Assembly: GCA_025060325.1 (NCBI GenBank)
Contig: JANXBW010000006.1
Coordinates: 62,001-126,000 of the forward strand
Length of the DNA stretch: 64,000 nt
Origin: Thermoguttaceae bacterium
GTDB taxonomy: Bacteria > Planctomycetota > Planctomycetia > Pirellulales > Thermoguttaceae
Direction of reading: 5' to 3'
Numbering within the stretch: position 1 is the first letter of the stretch; every line of letters begins with the position of its first letter. The position numbers and the translations under genes are program-made. Of the stretch, positions 36,420 to 44,750 are shown piece by piece. The notes below the pieces were generated by a model. It had not been told where the DNA came from. It searched no databases and saw only the letters and a program-made list of their open reading frames with translations.

Positions 36420-37778
36420 GTGGCTGAAGTCTTGACGACAGGCGCTTGCCGGTTTTGGCCGCCGGAAAGACTGCGGGTGGCTCTTGTCGCAGCAGGTTCC
36501 GGTGCGGATTACTGTGGGAGTTGTTTTCACAGTGCCGAGCTGGCCCGGTCGCTCCAGGCTGTCGGGGTGGAGGCCGTCATCGTGCCGACCTACCTGCCGC
36601 TTGATCCGGCTAGCGACTGCCTCCCGCAGACCCGCGTCTTTTTTGGTGGCGTCAGTGTTTTTCTTGAGCAGGTGATCCCGCTTTTTCGCTACACACCGGC
36701 GTGGCTTGATCGGCTGTGGGAAGGACGTTGGCTTTTGCGGTTGCTTGGCCGTCTTTCTGGGGTAACTCGGCCGGAGAAATTAGGCCCTCTTACTGTCTCG
36801 ATGCTTGCCGGCCAGGAAGGGCACCAAAGGAAAGAAATTGACAAACTTGTAGACTTTCTCCGGACGGAACTAAGACCGCACGTGGTGCATTTGTCTACAG
36901 GTCTTTTGGCCGGCGTTGGAGAGGAAATCGCTCGTCAGCTAAACGTGCCCGTGGTGTGTACGATGGCCGGGGAGGACCAATTCCTTGATCGCCTTTCGGA
37001 ACCGTATCGGGCCAGGGCGTACACACTGATCCGCCAGAAGCTCGAGGCCATCTCCGCTGTGGTCGCGTTAAGCAGGTATTATGGTGCTCGGTGCATAGAT
37101 CGCTTTGGACTTAAGCGCGAAAAGGTGACAGTGATTCCCCCGGGAGTAAGTACACCAAATAAAGTACCGCGGCAAGCTTCCGCAGATAACGGGCGGGATG
37201 GGCTGCCGGTGCGCATCGGCTTTTTGGGGCGGCTTTGTCCCGAGAAAGGGATTGGCATTTTGTCGGATGCGGTCGCTCAGTTGGCCGAAAGCTTGTCCAC
37301 AAGCTTTTTCGAGATCCGGTTAGCCGGCAGGATTCGGCGGGACTACCGCTCGGCCTGGCAGCGAAAAGTGAAAGGCCTGAGCCGACAAGGCGTCAACATG
37401 ACTTATCTTGGCCCGCTTAGTCCCCAGGAAAAGGAGGAGTTTTTTGCCACGGTCGATCTTATGGTGTTGCCATCGCTTGTGCCGGAGCCCAAGGCTGTCA
37501 CTGCGATCGAGAGTGTTGCCCGGGGGATTCCGGTGATTGCGCCGGCCGAGGGTGCGCTTCTTGAAATCGTTGGCCAAACCGGTATCGGGGAACTTTACTG
37601 GCCCAATACCGCCGAAAGACTTGCCGGCGTTCTTGAGCGCTGGATCAAAGACTTTGTCCACAAGCCTGCCACGGATCGCTACACGATGGGCTTGCGTCCC
37701 AGTGGCTATTATCAAGCGGAACGGATGGCCCGACAAACCGTTGCGCTTTATGGCCGTTTACTTTGGCCGGTGGAGTAA
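36420..37778 (+). CDS. Glycosyltransferase family 4 (GT-B fold)
   Basis: A 452-residue retaining glycosyltransferase. The N-terminal Rossmann-like half has CGSCFHSAELARSLQAVGVEAVIVP, and the C-terminal half has the donor-binding features VRIGFLGRLCPEKGIGIL and EPKAVTAIESVARGIPVIA, the E-x7-E type motif of GT4. It should transfer a sugar from a nucleotide donor to a glycan or lipid in the cytoplasm. There is no signal peptide. The start is GTG 36420; a later start would cut the first strand. The neighbours are unrelated, so the acceptor is unknown. Confidence 0.88.
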   Translation: MAEVLTTGACRFWPPERLRVALVAAGSGADYCGSCFHSAELARSLQAVGVEAVIVPTYLPLDPASDCLPQTRVFFGGVSVFLEQVIPLFRYTPAWLDRLWEGRWLLRLLGRLSGVTRPEKLGPLTVSMLAGQEGHQRKEIDKLVDFLRTELRPHVVHLSTGLLAGVGEEIARQLNVPVVCTMAGEDQFLDRLSEPYRARAYTLIRQKLEAISAVVALSRYYGARCIDRFGLKREKVTVIPPGVSTPNKVPRQASADNGRDGLPVRIGFLGRLCPEKGIGILSDAVAQLAESLSTSFFEIRLAGRIRRDYRSAWQRKVKGLSRQGVNMTYLGPLSPQEKEEFFATVDLMVLPSLVPEPKAVTAIESVARGIPVIAPAEGALLEIVGQTGIGELYWPNTAERLAGVLERWIKDFVHKPATDRYTMGLRPSGYYQAERMARQTVALYGRLLWPVE

Positions 37779-38049
37779 TTTGCTTCGAGGATGGTGTTGA
37801 CTTTTTGCCCGGCCAAGGAAATGACCTATGCTTGTTGCCGTAGATCGCAGGCCTATCAACTCCGTCAGGATATAGCCCCTCTCCTAGTGGCAAAGTTTTT
37901 TCAGTGGTCGGTTGCCGTATTGTGGCCGCACATGGTTTGCGTGGCAGGCGAGCTTGTTCCTCGCTTAACAACACGGGTTGTTTTTTCGGAAGAAGTGCCA
38001 CTAAGTCCACGCCTAGGCCTAGGCTTGGTGATTTTCCCGGTGATTCGCA

Positions 38050-40185
38050 CTAGCGTTTTAGGAGAAGGTGGACTTTTCGAACCGAAAAGGAGTCATCACC
38101 CGAAAACACAAGCCACATTTCCGTGCCGTCGGGGCTTATCCACTTGGTGGGAAAACATCCACTTTCGCCAGGATCCACATCCCACTTTTCCGTTGAGAAA
38201 ACAAGTGTCCACGGACCCCAGGGCTCGGGGGCATCATAGATGGCAAAAGCCCAGTTCGAAGCTGAACCCTCAACCCCCTGGCGACCGCGGTGCGATTGCC
38301 ACCAGATGTACCGCTTCAACCCCGGGTTGTAGCTGATACTTGACCGCCCGCAGCGGCCGGGGTTTTCAAACACGGGTTGCCGCATCCGGATATCTGGCGT
38401 CCAGCGGGGCATGCTCTTTTCGTCAAAGCCGGCGAAAAATTCGTACTTTTCCCGCTGGCAGATTGCATGCTTAGGAACCCGGGCCAATACCATCCGATCG
38501 CAGGCAGTATAAGCGCTGTCGCTATCGGGCGAGACGATGTATACGAATTGATCCCGCGCGCCTTCATAATTTTTCCCAAAGTTGACGAAAGTAGGACAGC
38601 CAAAGCTTTCCGTAAACTTCCAGGACGCCCATTGCCAAGTTCGGCCACGATCAGTTGACCAGGCCAGCTGCGAATTGCCTGCATTGCGGACAAGCATGAA
38701 GAGGACACCATCGATCATGAGCATGCCACTTGCTTTCTTCCCAGCTGGGCCGTCCCCGTATTGCTCACCCGTTGGCGAAGGGATGTTGACACCACGGATG
38801 TGTGGTGGCATGCCTTCGACGCGGGCAATACCTAAGCTTAATTTTCGTGGCGCTTTCGGTTCAAAACCCCAGCCATCGCCAAATGCGGTGTAAAGATGAT
38901 CATCATCTGCCCATGTCATGGGCCAATTGTCACTTCCCGGAGCAAGGCGGATGATATCCGTTGGGTTGGCCCACTTTACGCCTGTAATAACAGGGCTTTG
39001 TGGGTGACGCTGTCCGTCGACAGCTGGCTCCGTTGACATGTGGCGGCCTTGCTTTGCCGGACTTTCGCTTACCATCAATGCGTGCGTCAAGGGTTGGAAG
39101 AGATACTTCTCCCAGTTGACGGTCGAGTCTGCCGGCGAAAGGGCCCCGCCATTTCGCACCATAATTAAGTGCAGGCTGGGGATAACAAGAAGTACCTGCT
39201 CTTGGGCACCTGCGCCCCAGAATGCATCGCGAGGCAGACAAGCGAACCGCCCCCCGGCATTCGTCCACCAACCGATGCCGCAATCCCCTGGCAGACCTAC
39301 GGAGCGGGTAACTGCCCGAACTGTCTCCGCACGAAGGATTTGCCGGCCATCCCAAAGGCCTTCGTGGAGGACCAGTCGGCCAATCCGGGCAAGTGCCCGG
39401 GCTGTAAACGATCCGCCACCCCAGCCGGCGACAACCGGAAGTTCATCAACATAAAAGGTCTGCCCGTAGCCGATCGACCACTCCTCGTCGCCAATGCCTA
39501 TGGGCCGGTAGATCCGGTCGCGCAAGAGGCGGCGGATGTCATTTTCGGGTGCCTTCTTTAAGGCCGCAGCTACCGCGTACGTAAGCATAGCAATGCCGGG
39601 ATTACTGTAATGAAAGCGGCTACCGGGCGCAAACAAAACCGGCGCTTGATCGCGGGAGATGGTAAACGGATCTTGCGGAGGCGGGAGCCGCTTCCAGAAC
39701 ATATCCTTCCACACTGCCTCTTCATTAGGCCGGGAGTCGTCCAGCCCCGATGTGTGCGAACCAAGGTGGCGAATCGTAATCCGGGCCTTTTGCGGATCGC
39801 TTTGCCAGTGGGGAATGTATTTGGCGACAGGGTCGTCAAGATGGAGATAGCCGTCCTCAATCGCAATTGCTACTGCCAGGCCGGCCACCACCGCCTTGGC
39901 AAGCGAGGCCGTGTAATGCCGTCGGTCAGGCCCATGATCCGGTGCGTACCATTCGTAAACAATTTTATCGTCTTTAACAACTAGGAAGGCTTTCGTTTGC
40001 CGCCGGGCAAGCTCGTCTTTCATGTGCTCCAGCCGGTGGCTGCAAAGACCGAGCTCTTCAGGCACCGCTTTTTCCCACTGAAAGATCGGGGTGTGTGCAA
40101 GCAATTTGGCCTTGCCCAAGCTGGCAGAAAGTACAAGCACTGTGACTAGTAGGCGGCCAGTTGCTCGGAATCGCAGGCGGGCCAT
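38050..40185 (-). CDS. Secreted serine hydrolase (beta-lactamase family) fused to a DUF4185-like domain
   Basis: A 711-residue exported protein. ATG 40185 begins a signal peptide (MARLRFRATGRLLVTVLVLSASLGKA). Residues about 30-365 are a class C beta-lactamase/penicillin-binding-like domain: SxxK is SLAK in RRHYTASLAKAVV, followed by HLGSHTSGLDD and YSN (YxN motif). The rest (about 395-711) is unlike a hydrolase and resembles DUF4185, with the repeated pattern of W, D and G residues of a beta-propeller (WPMTWADDDHLYTAFGDGWG, CPTFVNFGKN, DGTEMWLVFSGDD). The second domain may bind carbohydrate. The gene is divergent from the large secreted protein gene at 40560; the two may share a regulatory region. 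The in-frame ATG at 40233 would put 16 extra residues before the signal. Confidence 0.85.
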   Translation of the reverse strand: MARLRFRATGRLLVTVLVLSASLGKAKLLAHTPIFQWEKAVPEELGLCSHRLEHMKDELARRQTKAFLVVKDDKIVYEWYAPDHGPDRRHYTASLAKAVVAGLAVAIAIEDGYLHLDDPVAKYIPHWQSDPQKARITIRHLGSHTSGLDDSRPNEEAVWKDMFWKRLPPPQDPFTISRDQAPVLFAPGSRFHYSNPGIAMLTYAVAAALKKAPENDIRRLLRDRIYRPIGIGDEEWSIGYGQTFYVDELPVVAGWGGGSFTARALARIGRLVLHEGLWDGRQILRAETVRAVTRSVGLPGDCGIGWWTNAGGRFACLPRDAFWGAGAQEQVLLVIPSLHLIMVRNGGALSPADSTVNWEKYLFQPLTHALMVSESPAKQGRHMSTEPAVDGQRHPQSPVITGVKWANPTDIIRLAPGSDNWPMTWADDDHLYTAFGDGWGFEPKAPRKLSLGIARVEGMPPHIRGVNIPSPTGEQYGDGPAGKKASGMLMIDGVLFMLVRNAGNSQLAWSTDRGRTWQWASWKFTESFGCPTFVNFGKNYEGARDQFVYIVSPDSDSAYTACDRMVLARVPKHAICQREKYEFFAGFDEKSMPRWTPDIRMRQPVFENPGRCGRSSISYNPGLKRYIWWQSHRGRQGVEGSASNWAFAIYDAPEPWGPWTLVFSTEKWDVDPGESGCFPTKWISPDGTEMWLVFSGDDSFSVRKVHLLLKR

Positions 40186-40466
40186 GGGGGATTCTTCCCA
40201 GAAGTTGTTTGCCAAGTGCCTTGCTCCCTGCATTGGCTTGGTCTATTCTTTCGGCATGAAGATACCTAAGTCCTGAGCGGCCACTCGAGCGGGGAAAACC
40301 TAGGCTTATTTGTCTTTGGGCGCCGAGGGATGAAATCTTGCAAGGTGCCCGGGCAAGGTGCCCACGTCAAAACAAATGCGGCACTGCACCTGGACCTCGT
40401 TTTAATCGGCACCCCGGTTCACTATGAGCCCGGGACCCACTCCTGCCGCGGTTGACTTTTGGGTTG

Positions 40467-40496
40467 TTGACAGAATTTGTTTGGTGCCTATATTAT
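40467..40496 (+). promoter_or_regulatory. Sigma70-like promoter of the 40560 gene
   Basis: TTGACA at 40467-40472 is followed, after 16 bases, by TATATT (40489-40494) or, after 18 bases, by TATTAT (40491-40496). It lies 70 bases before the start codon at 40560 or 40563. It is one of the three best promoter matches in the window. Confidence 0.75.
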
Positions 40497-40559
40497 GCTC
40501 GAGGTGATCGTCCAAGTGAACAGTCCCGCGGTGTTTTCTAACGGGAAAGGTTCCAAACA

Positions 40560-43535
40560 GTGATGAGATTGATCTTGGCTGTCGCAATTAGCTTACCGCT
40601 GGCAACCAGGGTGCTAGCGGTGGCACAACCGCCGGCTTTGCCGTGGACAATAACGGATTACGATGAGGGTGACTGCTACCTCGTCAGAGGCGAAGAGAAG
40701 CTCTCCTATCACGGGATGCGCCAACCCTGGGTCTTCAATCGGGCGATGGTGTGGCTTGATAGCTCGGCCGGGCTAGAGGGGGCTGTCCTCTGTTATGCAG
40801 ATTCTTCCCCGCTTATTCTGACCGGCCAAAAGCAGGTATCGCGTTGGTACACAAGCGAGGGGAGTAGCCTTGTCGACGTTGATGATCGGTTTACGCGATT
40901 TATCAGGCGGGCTGGTAAACTGGCGTGGGATCATGCTTGCTTGCCGCCGTTTCAGTTTTCGATTGAACAACACCCGATTGCGGAGCTGGTGGTGCGGGAG
41001 GCTTCCCACCCGTGGCAACTGGTCGTGGTGATAAAAGGTCGAAGTGGTCCGCCCCTTTACGCCAGTCCGTGGCAGGAAGGTCCCGGGACCCTTCAGGTGG
41101 ATCTTCGTCGGCTTTACCGCCAAAAAGGCTATCGCCATCAGTTTGCCGAGCTTGTCTTTTTTGTCGCCTTGTGGACCAAGAACACGGAGTCCGAAGGGTT
41201 TGTAGAGTTTTCGCTTTGCCTGTTAGGAGAGGATAGTCTTGTCCCCTCACTTCCGGTGATTCGGACAGCGGAGCGTGCTGCCCGGGAAGGGATACCGGTT
41301 TATGCCCTCGTCCTTGATCAACAAGCGCGCCGGCTTGGCCCGGCTGATGTCGTCGTTGAGCTTCGCTTCGGGGATCGGAGAGTGCCCCTCAGCGCAGGGG
41401 AGGATCAAATCTGGTACGCCCGGTTGACAGATGTACCCATGGGCGATCACTGGCTACCGCTTGAAGCAAGGTGGCGGGATGGTTCGGGACGAAAAGTTAC
41501 AAACCACATCCACATCCGCGTGACGAGCGGTAACTTCGTTAGCTACGATCCGAAGCTTCGGCTGTTACGGCGGCAGGAGGGCCCGCTTGGGCCGCTCACT
41601 GGGTCCTACCGGGGACAACCCGTTTTTCGTCAACTAGGCAAGCCGGAAGAGAGGCTCCTTCAAGGGCAACAGGATTGGCAAGAGGCGATCAAGGATCCAT
41701 CGCAACCGGATTATGGATTCCACTTTTGGGAAGCATTGACGCCGGCCGAGCTGGATAACGATTACGCTTACCTTGCCCGATGTGGCTGGCACATTGTGCA
41801 TCTTTGTTCAGGTTGGCTATGGTGGCCGCGTTGGGATGCGGCAGGAAGGCTCTCCCCCTTCTACGCCGAGCAACTTTGCGAGGTCAGTTCGGCGGCAAGC
41901 CGGCATGGGCTTATGCTTCTTCTTGCCCTTAGCCACTATCCTCTCGGGCAGGCAAGTCCGCCTTACATGCAGTACCTTGAGGCAGGTTATCGCAGAGAAG
42001 ATTACGGTGATTTACAGTCGACGTTTTACCACATGTTCGGCCAGTATCTCCGGCAGTTTGCCGAGGTTTTCCGGGATGATCCCACCATAGCGTTGTTTAC
42101 TGCTTCGGGAGAAGGAGATACTGCTTGCGGCCCCGCATTTGTCAACTTTGTGTATGATGTGATGAAGGCCAACTCACCTCGGCACCTCTTTGCTGCCGAG
42201 CCGCACTGGAAGATCGTCCGCGACCCTAACTATTATCGCAAGGAAGGGTGGAAGCCACTCTTGGGTGGCATGCGAACATACTTCGTTGACAATCGCCCAC
42301 CAGAAGCGATTGGCGTTCAGTTTAAGCTTGCCGGTCTGGGCCATCTTTTTATGGCTGAAGGGTGCTTTTATGGCTTCCTTGGAGGTAACCATCAGTACAT
42401 GAATCCGGAGATGCCCGTAGAGGGTTATCGGCGGCGGATTCGCTTGACTATCTATACCGGCCTAGCCCACCGAAATCCCCTCCTTTTGACGTGGGAGGAG
42501 CGGATCGTGGAGGATGAGCGGATTGTTTTCGAAAACGTACGCCGAAACATCAATTGGTCAACGGCTTTCCGCACTCCGCCAGTTGCCATCCGGGTTTATC
42601 CGGATCAAATGCCGCCCGAGGCTCGTGAGACGCTCTTCCGACTTGAACGTAAGCTCACGCAGATCCCTGTCGAGTCATTTTATCTTTGGGAAGATGAACC
42701 GCCGCCTCCGGGCACGCAAGTGGTAATTGACAGTCGGCAGGATATTGGCACGGTTGACTTTGCATCGTCCGGCGGGTGCCTGCCGGACAAAATAGCAGCT
42801 CAGTTGCCCTTGCGTTTACCGGCAGGCTGGATGGCAAACTATTCGTGGAGTGTGGATGGGTGCACACTGCTTGCCTTTGTTCGCCCGGCCGAAACTGCCG
42901 CCGAAGATTGGTCCACGGTGGAAGGAGGACGATATGCCTATGTGGACACTAAACTTCGGCTGGATCGGGATGTGAAAGTTGTGGGTTGGCAGGTCCTTTG
43001 CCGAAAGCCGGGGATTATTTTCCTGCGCGTTTATCGTTTACAGGCCGGGCAGGTGCAGCTTGTGGCGGAAAGCCCGCCGGCGAAGATGGAGCGGCCCGGC
43101 TGGTGCCAATTTAGCATGCGTGTGCCCTTGGAGGTAAAAGAGAACGATTTCATCGGTTTTTATATCCCGGAGGAAGACACGCAGATTGCCGCTCGACCTG
43201 AGGGGCATATGCTTTTTGTGCCTAGCCCCGGCCGACGAGAATCGCGTCTTGAGGATTGGCAGAGTGAACCCAAGACAGCAGCCATTCGCTTGCTTGTGGA
43301 CGATGGCAAGACCGTTTGGCCTCAAGTGCCGAATAAGCCAGACAAGAAAGCAAATGGCGACCGGCTGGTCCTCCGGAATTTTCCGGCGGTTGCACTTAAG
43401 TTTCAGATCTTCGACCTTGAGTCGAAGGAGCTTGTGGGCGAAAGGATTTTCACCACCGGCCAGTGCGAGATCAGCCTCCCGGGGCCTCGGGACCTATTTC
43501 TCATCGTCACCCCTGTCCGGACCGGCGAGAATTGA
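40560..43535 (+). CDS. Large secreted protein with glycoside-hydrolase-like TIM barrel
   Basis: A 991-residue exported protein. The N terminus is a signal peptide (MRLILAVAISLPLATRVLAVA). The first 350 residues form beta-rich domains; residues about 385-700 contain a likely (beta/alpha)8 barrel, with the segments RCGWHIVHLCSGWLWWPRWD, HGLMLLLALSHYP, DDPTIALFTASGEGDT and LFMAEGCFYGFLGGNHQYM resembling strands 2 to 7 of GH-A clan enzymes. The Glu in ASGEGDT and MAEG are candidate catalytic acids. The C-terminal 250 residues are beta-sandwich-like. I do not recognise the family with certainty; it may act on an unknown polysaccharide. The start is ATG at 40560 or 40563. It has its own strong promoter and is divergent from the serine hydrolase gene. 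Confidence 0.72.
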   Translation: MMRLILAVAISLPLATRVLAVAQPPALPWTITDYDEGDCYLVRGEEKLSYHGMRQPWVFNRAMVWLDSSAGLEGAVLCYADSSPLILTGQKQVSRWYTSEGSSLVDVDDRFTRFIRRAGKLAWDHACLPPFQFSIEQHPIAELVVREASHPWQLVVVIKGRSGPPLYASPWQEGPGTLQVDLRRLYRQKGYRHQFAELVFFVALWTKNTESEGFVEFSLCLLGEDSLVPSLPVIRTAERAAREGIPVYALVLDQQARRLGPADVVVELRFGDRRVPLSAGEDQIWYARLTDVPMGDHWLPLEARWRDGSGRKVTNHIHIRVTSGNFVSYDPKLRLLRRQEGPLGPLTGSYRGQPVFRQLGKPEERLLQGQQDWQEAIKDPSQPDYGFHFWEALTPAELDNDYAYLARCGWHIVHLCSGWLWWPRWDAAGRLSPFYAEQLCEVSSAASRHGLMLLLALSHYPLGQASPPYMQYLEAGYRREDYGDLQSTFYHMFGQYLRQFAEVFRDDPTIALFTASGEGDTACGPAFVNFVYDVMKANSPRHLFAAEPHWKIVRDPNYYRKEGWKPLLGGMRTYFVDNRPPEAIGVQFKLAGLGHLFMAEGCFYGFLGGNHQYMNPEMPVEGYRRRIRLTIYTGLAHRNPLLLTWEERIVEDERIVFENVRRNINWSTAFRTPPVAIRVYPDQMPPEARETLFRLERKLTQIPVESFYLWEDEPPPPGTQVVIDSRQDIGTVDFASSGGCLPDKIAAQLPLRLPAGWMANYSWSVDGCTLLAFVRPAETAAEDWSTVEGGRYAYVDTKLRLDRDVKVVGWQVLCRKPGIIFLRVYRLQAGQVQLVAESPPAKMERPGWCQFSMRVPLEVKENDFIGFYIPEEDTQIAARPEGHMLFVPSPGRRESRLEDWQSEPKTAAIRLLVDDGKTVWPQVPNKPDKKANGDRLVLRNFPAVALKFQIFDLESKELVGERIFTTGQCEISLPGPRDLFLIVTPVRTGEN

Positions 43536-43855
43536 GCCCGTCGCGGCGGTTGTGCTGATGACTGAGTCAACTCGCCCCGCAGGCGCGTCCCAGGTTTCGC
43601 TTCTGCCGTAAGGCCAAGCATTGCGAGGCAGTCTGTGGCCAATCGCTTAGCTGTGCTTCTCCCTCCAATTCTTCGCTTTTCCCTCCTATTCTTTGCGGCA
43701 CTCTCGAGATCCTTGTCTAGATTGAGTAAGCCGCAGGGGGCCTACCGACACTATTTGGGGGATTTCTTTGGGTTTAGGTTTTGGCGCTCAAAGTGCGCGC
43801 GTTGGTATCACGTAGGCCAGTCCCCTTCGGGTCACGGCAAGAACGGGGTTTCAAG
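43536..43855. other. 320-base gap
   Basis: No gene seen. It may hold the degraded promoter region of the pilin remnant that follows. Confidence 0.4.
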
Positions 43856-44426
43856 ATGGGACGAAAGGCCTTCAGGCTCGTGGAACTTCCGTCGGTGATT
43901 GCCGTTATCGGCATTCTCGTTGCGTTACGGCTCCCGGCGGTTCAAGCCGTCCGAAAAGCACCCCCGCGCTTACAGTACATGAACAACCGCAAGCAGTACG
44001 GTGTCGCGCTTCACAACGCCCACGGAACGTATCTGAAACTCCCGCCTCTTATCATTAACCAGCGGTCCAGCGTGAACCCCGAAGCCAATGCGGTCCAATG
44101 CCCCCTTGGAAGGGACGGTCACCTACCAAGGGAAGCCGGTTCCTTTTGCGTTAATCATAGTTACAAACGGAAAAGAATCGGCGACCGCTAACGCGGATGC
44201 GGAAGGTAAGTTCAAGGTGGAGCATGTTCCGTTGGGCCAGGTGCAGATCGGCGTTAACACGGATGCGGCCAAAGGTATTGCCGTAAGGGCAATGATGTCC
44301 GCCAAGGCAAGCGGGACCCGGCCGCCTAGCCTTGTTGATGTGCCAAAAAAGTATTTCCAACCGTCAACATCGGGGATTAAAACGAGAATAAAACACGGCT
44401 CCAACCAGTTTGACATTAAACTTTAA
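43856..44426 (+). pseudogene. Degenerate DUF1559 pilin N terminus joined to a transthyretin-like lipoprotein C terminus
   Basis: From ATG 43856 the frame encodes MGRKAFRLVELPSVIAVIGI and continues LVALRLPAVQAVRKAPPRLQ, clearly a decayed DUF1559 type IV-pilin-like N terminus (normal form has GFTLVELLVVIAIIGIL and ARxxxCxNNLKQ), then LHNAHGTYLKLPP. It breaks down after about 70 residues; the C-terminal 200 or more residues of DUF1559 are missing. Another frame from about 44088 to 44426 encodes LEGTVTYQGKPVP, DAEGKF and VPKKYFQPSTSGIKTRIKHGSNQFDIKL-like residues, the C-terminal part of the small transthyretin-like lipoproteins that usually follow DUF1559 genes; its own signal peptide is lost. 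An internal deletion with frameshift between the two genes explains this. It ends just before a strong terminator. Confidence 0.75.
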
Positions 44427-44526
44427 TGAGCTAGTCGGCGCGAACCGCCCGGGTTGCCGCCCTGCCTTAGGTTGGGAGGCGTGGGACCGCCGGGGTTGTA
44501 ACCTTAGCTTGAGCTCGAAGTGCTCG

Positions 44527-44557
44527 GCCGGCTCCTAGGGAGGAGTCGGCTTTTTTT
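44527..44557 (+). terminator. Strong rho-independent terminator, plus strand
   Basis: GCCGGCTCCT (44527-44536), loop AGGG, AGGAGTCGGC (44541-44550) with one G-T pair, then seven T residues (44551-44557). It ends plus-strand transcription after the pilin/lipoprotein remnant. Confidence 0.9.
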
Positions 44558-44750
44558 GCGCGCCGCTGCGATCATTGATAGACGGATATCGCGAAGCGAG
44601 TCTATTTGCTCTGCTCACGACGCTTTTCCCGCCCCATCTGGTACTGGCTTAGGCAGCTACCGTGTACGACAAAAATTGGTGTTCCCCTGGGATTGCCAAA
44701 CCGTGGTCAATCGCTTGCGGCATGAGCGTTTATTAGCTGCGGGCAAGTGT

